From Streptomyces sp. NBC_00078 (lineage in GTDB: Bacteria; Actinomycetota; Actinomycetes; Streptomycetales; Streptomycetaceae), in contig NZ_JAPELX010000001.1 of NCBI RefSeq assembly GCF_026343335.1, positions 3,348,001 through 3,412,000 of the forward strand: a DNA stretch of 64,000 bases, given 5' to 3'. The notes beneath the pieces are model-generated. The model ran no database searches and had not been told where the DNA came from. It worked only from the letters and a program-made list of their open reading frames with translations. Both the position numbers and the translations under genes were made by a program. Shown here in pieces: positions 28,607 to 36,339 of this stretch (positions within the stretch are counted from its first letter, which is position 1; every line of letters begins with the position of its first letter).

Positions 28607-29325
28607 CCTCGGGACTCTGGGAACTCGTACTCAAAGGGATCTGGATCACCCTCCAACTCCTCGTCCTCAGCGGACTGGTGGCCGCGGCGGTCGCCTTCGG
28701 AGTCGGCGTGGCCCGCACTCACCGGCTGTGGATCGTCCGCTTCCTCGCGGGCTTCTACACCGAGGTGTTCCGCGGGACCTCCGCCCTGATCATGATCTTC
28801 TGGGTGTTCTTCGTGCTGCCGATCGCGTTCGGCTGGCAGCTGGTGCCCCTGTGGGCGGGCACGCTCGCGCTCGGACTGACCTACGGCGCGTACGGCGCCG
28901 AGATCGTGCGCGGCGCGCTGAACTCGGTCGACCCGGCGCAGCGCGAGGGCGGCGTCGCCCTCAGCTTCACCCCCTGGCAGCGGATGCGGCTGATCCTGCT
29001 GCCGCAGGCGGTGCCGGAGATGATCCCGCCGTTTTCCAACCTGCTGATCGAGCTGCTCAAGGGCACCGCGCTGGTGTCCGTCATGGGCATGGGCGACCTG
29101 GCCTTCAGCGCCAACCTGGTGCGCCTGGCGCTGCAGCAGAGCGCGGAGATCTACACGTACGTCCTGCTGATCTACTTCGTCATCGCCTTCCTGCTCACGC
29201 GGGGAATGCGCGGACTGGAGCGCAGGCTCAAGGCAGGCCTGGGCAAGTCGGTCGGGCGCACGCCCGAGCAGGAGCTGCGTCGTCCTGAGACGACCGGCGT
29301 GGGCGCGGGAGGTGCTCTCGGATGA
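28603..29325 (+). CDS. ehuC: Amino-acid-type ABC permease, EhuC-like
   Basis: This 240-residue HisM/GlnP-family permease has about five membrane segments. EVFRGTSALIMIFWVFF and the cytoplasmic loop GALNSVDPAQREGGVALSF match the family's permease signature. It overlaps both neighbours by 4 bp, giving strict coupling ehuB-ehuC-ehuD. It should form the membrane channel with EhuD. Confidence 0.9.
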   Translation: MTSGLWELVLKGIWITLQLLVLSGLVAAAVAFGVGVARTHRLWIVRFLAGFYTEVFRGTSALIMIFWVFFVLPIAFGWQLVPLWAGTLALGLTYGAYGAEIVRGALNSVDPAQREGGVALSFTPWQRMRLILLPQAVPEMIPPFSNLLIELLKGTALVSVMGMGDLAFSANLVRLALQQSAEIYTYVLLIYFVIAFLLTRGMRGLERRLKAGLGKSVGRTPEQELRRPETTGVGAGGALG

Positions 29326-29972
29326 AATGGGACTGGAGCGCTGTCGCCGACTTCATGCCGAAGTTCTGGGACGGTCTGCTGGTCACCCTGCAGATCCTCG
29401 CCATCGGCTCGCTGATCTCGTTCGTGCTGGGGCTGGTGTGGGCGCTGCTGATGCGCACGCCGTCGCGCTGGGTGCGCTGGCCGGTCGGTGTGGTCACGGA
29501 GTTCATCCGCAACACCCCGCTGCTGGTGCAGCTTTTCTTCTTCTTCTACGTGCTGCCCGAGTGGGGCCTGACGTGGTCGGCGCTGACCACGGGCATCTGC
29601 GCGATCGGACTGCACTACTCGACGTACACGATGCAGGTCTACCGCGCCGGCATCGAGGCGGTCCCGGCCGGCCAGTGGGAGGCGGCGACCGCGCTGAACC
29701 TGCCGGTGCGGCGCACCTGGACCGCGGTGATCCTGCCGCAGGCGATCCGCCGGGTCGTCCCGGCCCTCGGCAACTACGTCATCGCGATGCTCAAGGACAC
29801 CCCGATCCTGATGACGATCACGGTCATGGAGATGCTCGGCCAGGCGCGGCTGTTCTCCCAGGAGCACTTCCAGTTCACCGAGCCCCTGACGGTGATCGGG
29901 GTGGCCTTCATCTTCATCGCCTATCCGGCCTCCCTTCTCGTACGAGCCCTGGAGCGACGCCTTGTCCGCTGA
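29322..29972 (+). CDS. ehuD: Amino-acid-type ABC permease, EhuD-like
   Basis: This 216-residue second permease has EFIRNTPLLVQLFFFFY and GIEAVPAGQWEAATALNL, the latter being the EAA-like loop that contacts the ATPase. The start overlaps the ehuC stop (ATGA); the end overlaps the ATPase gene start by 11 bp. Confidence 0.9.
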   Translation: MKWDWSAVADFMPKFWDGLLVTLQILAIGSLISFVLGLVWALLMRTPSRWVRWPVGVVTEFIRNTPLLVQLFFFFYVLPEWGLTWSALTTGICAIGLHYSTYTMQVYRAGIEAVPAGQWEAATALNLPVRRTWTAVILPQAIRRVVPALGNYVIAMLKDTPILMTITVMEMLGQARLFSQEHFQFTEPLTVIGVAFIFIAYPASLLVRALERRLVR

Positions 29973-30759
29973 CACCCCTTTGACGAAAGAACCCGACGCG
30001 AGCGGCAACCGGCCGGTGGACGGCAGCGAACTGATCCGCTTCGACCACGTCACCAAGCGCTTCGGCTCGAACACGGTCCTCGACCAGCTCGACTTCTCCG
30101 TGAACTCCGGCAAGCACGTCACCCTGATCGGCCCGTCCGGCTCCGGCAAGACGACGATCCTGCGGCTGCTGATGACGCTGACCAAGCCGGAGGAGGGCAC
30201 GATCACCGTCGACGGGATGCAGCTCTTCCCGGCCCCCGAGAAGCAGATCCGCGAGGTCCGCAAGAACATCGGGATGGTCTTCCAGCAGTTCAACCTGTTC
30301 CCGAACATGACCGTCCTGCGGAACATCACCGAGGCCCCGGTCACCGTTCTCGGCCTGTCCAAGGACGAGGCGGAGGAGCGGGCGCGCGGGCTGCTGGACC
30401 TGGTCGGCCTCGCCGACAAGGCCGGCTCCCGCCCGACGCAGCTCTCCGGCGGCCAGCAGCAGCGGGTGGCGATCGCCAGGGCGCTGGCGATGCGGCCGCA
30501 GGTGCTGCTCCTGGACGAGGTGACCTCCGCGCTCGACCCGGAGCTGGTCGCCGGCGTCCTCGACGTGCTGCGCGACATCGCGCGCACCACCGACATCACG
30601 ATGCTCTGTGTGACCCACGAGATGAACTTCGCCCGGGACATCTCGGACCAGGTGCTGATGTTCGACTCCGGCCGGGTCATCGAGTCGGGGCCGCCGGAGA
30701 AGATCTTCAGCGAGCCGGAGAACGACCGGACGCGAGAATTTCTCAGCGCGGTGCTCTGA
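29962..30759 (+). CDS. ehuA: ABC transporter ATPase, EhuA-like
   Basis: This 265-residue ATPase has Walker A GPSGSGKTT (about 57-65), Q-loop FQQFNLFP, signature LSGGQQQR, Walker B VLLLDEVTSALDP and the switch His in VTHEMNF. It energises import through EhuC/EhuD. TTG 29962 lies within the end of ehuD; the first 20 residues are a variable extension. A GTTGAAC/GTTCAAC repeat and a 20-bp palindrome follow it. Confidence 0.92.
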   Translation: MSADTPLTKEPDASGNRPVDGSELIRFDHVTKRFGSNTVLDQLDFSVNSGKHVTLIGPSGSGKTTILRLLMTLTKPEEGTITVDGMQLFPAPEKQIREVRKNIGMVFQQFNLFPNMTVLRNITEAPVTVLGLSKDEAEERARGLLDLVGLADKAGSRPTQLSGGQQQRVAIARALAMRPQVLLLDEVTSALDPELVAGVLDVLRDIARTTDITMLCVTHEMNFARDISDQVLMFDSGRVIESGPPEKIFSEPENDRTREFLSAVL

Positions 30760-30767
30760 CGCCAGGA

Positions 30768-30784
30768 GTTGAACGCGGTTCAAC
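30768..30784. promoter_or_regulatory. Perfect inverted repeat GTTGAAC-gcg-GTTCAAC
   Basis: The 7-bp arms are exact complements with a 3-bp spacer, 8 bp after the ehuA stop and 208 bp before the IclR gene. It resembles the shorter repeat before the amidase gene. A regulator site is likely; the regulator is not proven. Confidence 0.45.
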
Positions 30785-30810
30785 CTTCGAGGTCCAAGCA
30801 CCGGGTCAGG

Positions 30811-30830
30811 GCGCTGGCATATGCCAGCGC
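30811..30830. promoter_or_regulatory. 20-bp perfect palindrome
   Basis: GCGCTGGCAT is followed directly by its exact complement. No T-run follows and there is no loop, so it suits a protein site (or a cruciform) better than a terminator. Its core TGGCATATGCCA recurs at 17147. Confidence 0.5.
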
Positions 30831-30991
30831 GCCTGCGCCCCTGTTGAGAGCGGTGGTCCGGGGTCGGAATCTCGTCAACAGCCGCTCACAACCAGCCTCT
30901 TGACCGTTATCGTGGAAGGGATTCGCTGTCCGGATTACGGCCCAGTAGTAGTGCCAGCAGCAGTGCGACCGAGCGAGCGCAGGGGGACACC

Positions 30992-31750
30992 GTGGCGCTG
31001 AAGCACGAGCCGACCGCGCCGTACCACTCGGCCCAGGACGCCCTCCGCGTCCTGGAGACCGTGGCGCGGCACACCACCGGAGTCACCGACACCGACCTCG
31101 CCCGGCTCACCGGCCTCACCCCGGAGCGGCTGACCACCCTCCTGAGGATGCTGCGCCGCGAGGGCTACGTCGAACAGATCACCGACGGGGCGTACATCAC
31201 GGGCGACGCCCTCACCCGACTCGGCTCCGCGCAGGGCCGTGAGCAGGCCCTGCGCGAGAAGCTCCAGCGCACCCTGGACCGGCTGCGCGACTCGGTGGGC
31301 GCCGCCGTGTACCTCAGCCGGTATGTCGACGGCGAGGTCAGGATCTCCCAGTACGCCGACGGGCCGACGACCCCGGTGGTCAACGAGTGGGTCGACTTCC
31401 GCGTCTCGGCGCACGCGACCGCCATCGGCAAGAGCCTGCTGGGCCAGCTCGACCACAACAGCAGGCGCGACCACCTCTCCCGCCACAAGATGGCCCGCCT
31501 CACCTCGCGCACCATCACCAGCGACAAGCTTCTGCTGTCCCGTCTGGAGACCCAGCCGCCCACCGTGCCCCATCTCGACCTCCAGGAGTACGCGGTCGGC
31601 ACCGTCTGCGCGGCCGTCCCGATCAGCGCCGGCTCCGCGGTCGGCTGCCTCGCCCTCTCCCTCCCGGTCGAGCACGCCCACCGGCTCCGCCAGGCCGCCG
31701 ACACGCTGAACCGGAGCGCGGCGCCCCTGCTGCTGTCCCTGGCGATCTAG
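30992..31750 (+). CDS. IclR-family transcriptional regulator
   Basis: This 252-residue regulator has an N-terminal winged helix (about 15-75: ALRVLETVARHTTGVTDTDLARL, LTTLLRMLRREGYV) and a C-terminal effector domain (about 90-250) with AHATAIGKSLL and VCAAVPISAGSAVGCLALSLP. GTG 30992 follows AGGGGGAC. Position after the Ehu importer suggests control of the importer and the isomerase/amidase genes. Confidence 0.9.
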   Translation: MALKHEPTAPYHSAQDALRVLETVARHTTGVTDTDLARLTGLTPERLTTLLRMLRREGYVEQITDGAYITGDALTRLGSAQGREQALREKLQRTLDRLRDSVGAAVYLSRYVDGEVRISQYADGPTTPVVNEWVDFRVSAHATAIGKSLLGQLDHNSRRDHLSRHKMARLTSRTITSDKLLLSRLETQPPTVPHLDLQEYAVGTVCAAVPISAGSAVGCLALSLPVEHAHRLRQAADTLNRSAAPLLLSLAI

Positions 31751-31877
31751 TCGGTCCAGGCGCTCCAGGGGCACTCCGGACGGCACCGGCCGCTGGTCCG
31801 GAGCACCCCTGGGGACCAGGTAGTATTTTCTCCGTCGCCGCCCGCGAGACACAGATCAAACGGTCGGCGAGAGTCAT

Positions 31878-31951
31878 GCGCCGCTAGCTCAGTTGGTTAG
31901 AGCAGCTGACTCTTAATCAGCGGGTCCGGGGTTCGAGTCCCTGGCGGCGCA
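31878..31951 (+). tRNA. tRNA-Lys (anticodon CUU), copy 2
   Basis: This 74-nt gene is identical in body to copies 1 and 3: acceptor GCGCCGC/GCGGCGC, anticodon loop CTCTTAA, T-loop TTCGAGT. A TAGTAT box about 60 bp upstream may be the -10 region. Confidence 0.97.
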
Positions 31952-31957
31952 CGATGT

Positions 31958-32013
31958 CGATGGCGAGGCGTGTTCGCGGACAGCGCGAACCGGCCTCGCC
32001 ATCGCTGTTTTTG
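31958..32013 (+). terminator. Terminator after tRNA-Lys copy 2
   Basis: CGATGGCGAGGC (31958-31969) pairs with its complement at 31993-32004, with the inner GTTCGCG/CGCGAAC stem, followed by CTGTTTTTG. It is nearly identical to the terminator of copy 1, and similarity continues for about 50 bp beyond. Confidence 0.9.
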
Positions 32014-32058
32014 TGCGGCTTCGCCGTCGTTGTGGGGACTTCCGCCACCCACACCCCC

Positions 32059-33684
32059 TCAGGACGAGCCTCGCGTGGAAGCCGGCGCCCCCTCGACGTC
32101 CTCCCGGGTCAGCCTCCGGTACGCGTACCCCTGCTCGCCGGGCGGGCGCCACCACACCGGATCCGCGCACCGGACCCCCTCCCGTCTGAGCAGCGCCCGG
32201 TGGATCTTGTTCGTCGCCGTCACCGGCATCCGCTGCACCACCCGCACGAACCGCGGCGCCATCTTGGTGCCCAGGTCCGGCTGGGCGGCCAGGAACGTGC
32301 CGAAGTCCACCGGGTCGAACCTCCCCGCGACCGTCGCCATCACCTGGTCCCCGGTCACCGGATCCGGCACCGCGTACACGGCGACCGCGTCGGCGCCCTC
32401 GTACCGGGCGAGGATGTTCTCGATCATCGCGGCGGCCAGGTTCTCGCTGTCGACCCGGATACGGTCGTCGGTGCGGCCCGCGAAGTAGAGATAGCCGTCG
32501 GCGTCCCGGTAGAAGAGGTCACCGGTCCAGTAGGCGCCGCCCCTTCGCCGCTCGGCCTCCGCCTCGGCGTTGCGCCAGTACCCCTCGAAGGGGTTCGGGC
32601 CGCGGTTGACCAGCTCACCTATCGCCTCGTCCCCGTTCAGCAGTCGCCCCGCCGCGTCGAAGCGGGCCGGCCGGCGCTCCTGTCCCGTGTCCGGATCGAG
32701 TACGACGAGACCCGGCGTCGCCTTTCCCACCGCGCCGCGAGGCGTCCCCGGCGACCACTGCACTGCGGCCCCGCCCTCCGAGGACCCGTACCCCTCCACC
32801 AGCCGCACCCCGAACCGCCGCTCGAAGGCCGCCGCGTCCACCGCCCCCGCCTCCGTGCCGAAACCGAGCCGGAGGGGGTTGTCCCGGTCGTCGTCGCGCG
32901 CCTCGGTGGCCAGGATGTACTGCACGGCCCGGCCCACGTACGTGAAGTACGTCGCCCCGTGTTTGCGTACGTCCGCCAGGAACCCCGACGCCGAGAAGCG
33001 CCGGCGCAGCGCCACGCCCGCCCCGGCCGCCAGCGCGGGTGCCCAGTCGGCGATCACCGCGTTGCCGTGGAACATCGGCATGCAGACGTAGTGCACGTCG
33101 TCGCGGCGCACCCCGAACTGGCCGACCAGGGACGCCCCGGCGGCCGCCAGCCGGCCCTGGGTGCAGATCGCGGCCTTCGGGGCGCCGGTCGAACCGGAGG
33201 TGAAGTACAGCAGCAGGCGGTCGTCGGGGGTGGCGCGGGAGGCGTCCGGCTCGGCCGTCGTATACGGCGCCAGGAGCCCGGCGTACTCCTCGGTGTCGGT
33301 GACCAGGAGGCGTACGCCGGGGAGGTCGAGACCGGTGAGGAGGGGGAGGTGGTTGCGCTCGGTGACAACGGTCCGGCATCCGGTGTGCAGGATGTCGCGG
33401 GCCAGCTCCGCGCCCCGGCGGGTGGGGTTGATGCCGGCGATTGCCGCTCCCGCCAGTGCCGCGGCCTCCAGCCACAGGGCGTATTCAGGGGTGTTGTCGA
33501 GCAGGACACCCACATGCGGCTCGGCGCCGGGCGGCAGCAGGTCGGTCAGCAGGGCCGCCCTGGCCGCGGCACCGGCGGCCATCTCGTGATGGGTGAGGAC
33601 CAGGTCCTCGCACCACAGGGCCGGACGGTGGTCGCCCCACCGCCCGGCTACGAGTTCCGCGACCGTGCTCCTGTTGGACTCCAT
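32059..33684 (-). CDS. AMP-dependent acyl-CoA synthetase-like ligase
   Basis: This 541-residue adenylating enzyme has the P-loop-like motif YFTSGSTGAPKAA (about 158-170), GYGSSEGG (about 300-307), YWTGDLFYRDADGYLYFAGR (about 385-404) with the hinge R, and a C-terminal KIHRALLRREGV containing the adenylation Lys region. It best fits fatty-acid or carnitine-type acyl-CoA synthetases; substrate unknown. ATG 33684 is chosen over a TTG 30 bases upstream, neither with a clear ribosome site. Confidence 0.88.
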   Translation of the reverse strand: MESNRSTVAELVAGRWGDHRPALWCEDLVLTHHEMAAGAAARAALLTDLLPPGAEPHVGVLLDNTPEYALWLEAAALAGAAIAGINPTRRGAELARDILHTGCRTVVTERNHLPLLTGLDLPGVRLLVTDTEEYAGLLAPYTTAEPDASRATPDDRLLLYFTSGSTGAPKAAICTQGRLAAAGASLVGQFGVRRDDVHYVCMPMFHGNAVIADWAPALAAGAGVALRRRFSASGFLADVRKHGATYFTYVGRAVQYILATEARDDDRDNPLRLGFGTEAGAVDAAAFERRFGVRLVEGYGSSEGGAAVQWSPGTPRGAVGKATPGLVVLDPDTGQERRPARFDAAGRLLNGDEAIGELVNRGPNPFEGYWRNAEAEAERRRGGAYWTGDLFYRDADGYLYFAGRTDDRIRVDSENLAAAMIENILARYEGADAVAVYAVPDPVTGDQVMATVAGRFDPVDFGTFLAAQPDLGTKMAPRFVRVVQRMPVTATNKIHRALLRREGVRCADPVWWRPPGEQGYAYRRLTREDVEGAPASTRGSS

Positions 33685-33724
33685 GGCGGCGCACGGTAGT
33701 TGATGGGTCGTCAAATGTGGAGGG

Positions 33725-34240
33725 TCAGGGGGTGATCGTGACGCCGTCGACGACGACGGTGTCGGTGGTGTCGTCGGTGCCCTCGCCGAAGCCGAACTCG
33801 TCGGACATCTGGCTGAACGTGACCATGAAGGCGACGCAGAACACGACGATCACCCCGAGGAACGCCAGGATGGCGATGGTGGACGCCGCCAGACCGGCGC
33901 GGCGCGGCGCCTTGGCCGTGGCGATCACTTCGCGGCCCTCGGCGTAGTAGACGGTGACGAAGTCCCCCTCCAGGATCGTCGCCGGGCCGTTCTCCTCCTC
34001 GAAGCGGACGAGGCGGCCGTCGCGTGCGGTGAACTCGAAGACGTGGTGCAGCGTGGTGCTCACCGACGTGTCATGGCCGCCGCCGTGCGTCGTCGTGAAC
34101 ATCCGCAGACAGCGCGCCTCGGCCGTCAGCCCGCTGTTCCAGGCGCTGCGGATCTGCAGCGAACGGCGCAGCACGCGGTACGCGCCGAAGAGGACCAAGG
34201 CCATGATCAAGCAGGGCACGAGGTAGAACAGCACGTCCAT
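33725..34240 (-). CDS. DUF3592 family membrane protein
   Basis: This 171-residue protein has a membrane segment at about 3-23, a central beta-rich domain (VSTTLHHVFEFTARDGRLVRFEEE) typical of DUF3592, a second segment at about 117-143 and an acidic Thr-rich tail. Function unknown. It lies 40 bp downstream of the ligase gene's start region, on the same strand. Confidence 0.8.
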   Translation of the reverse strand: MDVLFYLVPCLIMALVLFGAYRVLRRSLQIRSAWNSGLTAEARCLRMFTTTHGGGHDTSVSTTLHHVFEFTARDGRLVRFEEENGPATILEGDFVTVYYAEGREVIATAKAPRRAGLAASTIAILAFLGVIVVFCVAFMVTFSQMSDEFGFGEGTDDTTDTVVVDGVTITP

Positions 34241-34344
34241 GGGATCCCCCGGGGTCTCAGGCCACCGCCCTGCCCAACGGTAGGGCGGTGACAGGAAGGT
34301 ACCCGCGAGCGGAGCCCCGTTCGCTCAAGTAAGGCTCAGAGTTC

Positions 34345-34385
34345 GGGTGCGTGCGCCGGGACCGAGCCTCCCGGCGCACGCACCC
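34345..34385 (-). terminator. Strong hairpin terminator after the LPMO gene
   Basis: GGGTGCGTGCGCCGGGA (34345-34361) is an exact 17-bp complement of 34369-34385, with a 7-nt loop. It stands 13 bp past the LPMO stop codon. Confidence 0.85.
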
Positions 34386-34398
34386 TGTCCGGCGGGGA

Positions 34399-35004
34399 TC
34401 AGAACGTGACGTCCGAGCAGGCGTAGAACGCGTTGCCCGTGTCGGCGATCGTCCATACCGCGAGGATGACGTGGTGGCCGCTCAGCCCGGACGGCAGTGT
34501 GCCGCTGTGGGAGAGGGTGGCCGGAGGGCGCTGTCCGTTGTACGGCACCGTCAGGAACGGTGTCGTGCTGAGGTCGGAGCGGGCCAGGTTGTGGTTCTGG
34601 TTCCAGCCCTGCCGGGTGACGTAGTACTTGAAGTCGGTGGTGGCGTGCATGGCGGTGAACTGCCAGCGGAACGTGTAGCTCTGACCACCCGTCACCTTCG
34701 TGGTGGGCCAGGCGCCACCGGACGGCGTCCTCGCGCTGTCGAGCTGGGAGAAGCGGGAGTTGCCGCCCGAGCACAACGAGCCGTCGGCCGGTCCGGCCGC
34801 GGGGAAGCCCTTGGGGCCCTCGACGCTCTGCGGCTCCCACTGGATGTCGCCGCAGTTGGTCACGGTGCCGTTCTGGCAGAGCTTCTGCCGGCTGATGGGG
34901 AGGTCGGTGTAGCCGTGGCCGCTCGCACCGCCGGCGGAGAGCACGAAGGCTCCCGCCGTGGTGAGTCCGAGCACGGCGGCGTACCACTTGGTCTTTTTGC
35001 GCAT
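34399..35004 (-). CDS. lpmP: AA10 lytic polysaccharide monooxygenase (LpmP-type)
   Basis: This 201-residue secreted copper enzyme has a signal peptide at 1-29 ending ASG; cleavage exposes H30 as the N-terminal copper ligand. The second histidine-brace ligand is H120 in TAMHATTD, and the usual axial Phe is in NAFYACSDVTF (F193). It is a single-domain AA10 with no binding module. From memory the S. lividans orthologue LpmP works with the cslA-glxA system in hyphal-tip glycan deposition and oxidises chitin. The gene ends in a strong 17-bp hairpin. Confidence 0.92.
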   Translation of the reverse strand: MRKKTKWYAAVLGLTTAGAFVLSAGGASGHGYTDLPISRQKLCQNGTVTNCGDIQWEPQSVEGPKGFPAAGPADGSLCSGGNSRFSQLDSARTPSGGAWPTTKVTGGQSYTFRWQFTAMHATTDFKYYVTRQGWNQNHNLARSDLSTTPFLTVPYNGQRPPATLSHSGTLPSGLSGHHVILAVWTIADTGNAFYACSDVTF

Positions 35005-35141
35005 GCTGCCGCTCCTGAAGAACGTGGGGGAGGTTCCATGAGGCGTGCAGGTCTAGACCAAGTGTCAGATTATTGCCGTTGCTTGGCTGTGTCCATATCG
35101 AAAGCCGGGTCCATGGCCAGTCCACGGCCATCGGAGGCCGA

Positions 35142-36263
35142 TTACGGCCCCTGGTCTCCCCGCCCCGAGCAGAACGCCACCGTCAAGTCCTTCACCAGCG
35201 CCTTGCGTTCGTAGTCGTCCAGCTCCACGAGCCCGCGCACGGTCAGCCGCGTCACCGTGTCCTCCACGGAGTCCACGACCGACGTGAGCACGCTCGCCCG
35301 TTGCCGGGCGTCCAGCGCGGCGATCCGGCGGCGGTGTATCGCGGCGGCGACCTCGGGGGCGTACTCCACCCGGACCGGCTGCACCGAGAACACCTCGATC
35401 CCGACCGGTGCCACGTCCGCCGCCGTCAGCCGGGTCAGTGCCGCGGCCCTGGAATCGGCCGCCTCCACCGGACCCCGCCCCCCGCCGGGCGTCTCCACCG
35501 CGACCCGGGCCAGGGCCGCCTCCACGCACTCACGCAGATAGGTCTCGTGGTCCTCGATCCCCAGCAGCGCCCGCGCGGTGTCCCGCACCCGCCACACCAC
35601 CAGCACCACCACGCGCAGCGGGACACCGTTGCCGTCGGCCGCGGGCATCGGCTCGCTGCGCCAGTGCCGCAGCCGTAAGTCGACCCGGCGGCGCAGCAGC
35701 AGGGGGTTGACCCACATCAGACCGGTGCGCCGCACGGTCCCCCGGTAGCGTCCGAACAGTCCGAGCACCCAGGCCCGTCCGGTCCGGCCGCGGGCGAGCC
35801 CGCCGAAGCCGACCATCCCGAGCGCGCCGGCGCCCGCGTAGGCCGTCCACTGCGCGGGACCGAGCCCGGCCCCCGCGTACGCCGGCAGCCGCAGCGCCGC
35901 CGCCGCGAGCTTGGGCAGGACTCCGGCCCACCACGAGGTGGCCACGCACCCGGCCGCCCCGCAGGCACCGGCCAGCACGCCCGCCGTCGCGGGCAGCACC
36001 CGGGCGGGACGCTCGGCCAGATCGAGGTCGATCTGCGGTGCGGACCTCGGCTTCGCCGGGGTCGGCCGCCGGAAGCGCGGCTGTTCGCCCGTCCCCTGCC
36101 TGCGGCCGACGACGGTCGGTCTGAGCGGCACGGACACCGGGTCCGGGTCGTCGCGGAACAGCAGATGGACGGGGATCTCGGTGGTCGCCTCGTTCTGGAT
36201 GAGGCGAGCCGGTCTGCCCGGTCCCTCGGACTCGGGTGTCTGTGAAGTGGTCGTCGTACTCAT
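35142..36263 (-). CDS. SPFH/band-7 domain membrane protein
   Basis: This 373-residue protein has a variable Pro-rich N-terminus with Lys/Arg patches, two hydrophobic stretches at about 90-115 and 120-155, and an SPFH-like domain (about 165-330: GLMWVNPLLLRRRVDLRL, VPLRVVVLVVWRVRDTARAL, VGIEVFSVQPVRVEYAPEVAAAI). SPFH proteins scaffold membrane domains. GGAGG stands 6 bases before ATG 36263. It sits between the LPMO gene and a wall-hydrolase-like gene near cslA, so a role in organising the tip apparatus is possible but not shown. Confidence 0.82.
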   Translation of the reverse strand: MSTTTTSQTPESEGPGRPARLIQNEATTEIPVHLLFRDDPDPVSVPLRPTVVGRRQGTGEQPRFRRPTPAKPRSAPQIDLDLAERPARVLPATAGVLAGACGAAGCVATSWWAGVLPKLAAAALRLPAYAGAGLGPAQWTAYAGAGALGMVGFGGLARGRTGRAWVLGLFGRYRGTVRRTGLMWVNPLLLRRRVDLRLRHWRSEPMPAADGNGVPLRVVVLVVWRVRDTARALLGIEDHETYLRECVEAALARVAVETPGGGRGPVEAADSRAAALTRLTAADVAPVGIEVFSVQPVRVEYAPEVAAAIHRRRIAALDARQRASVLTSVVDSVEDTVTRLTVRGLVELDDYERKALVKDLTVAFCSGRGDQGP

Positions 36264-36291
36264 GCGTGCCTCCAGCCTCCGCGCCAGATGC

Positions 36292-36329
36292 GTCACAACA
36301 GGTGGGTCGGGTCACAACAGATGGGTCGG
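36292..36329. repeat. Two tandem 19-bp repeats in the SPFH gene promoter
   Basis: GTCACAACAGGTGGGTCGG is followed at once by GTCACAACAGATGGGTCGG (one change). They start 29 bp upstream of the SPFH start codon, where tandem operators would sit. Confidence 0.6.
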
Positions 36330-36339
36330 GCAGACCCGC

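Noticed and set aside
27692..30759. Complete ectoine/hydroxyectoine degradation locus
   Set aside because: The importer resembles Ehu, but the ectoine hydrolase (EutD) and deacetylase (EutE) are not present, so only the transporter type can be claimed.
30811..30830. Terminator of the Ehu operon
   Set aside because: The palindrome has no loop and no T-run; an operator or cruciform explains it better, though termination is not excluded.
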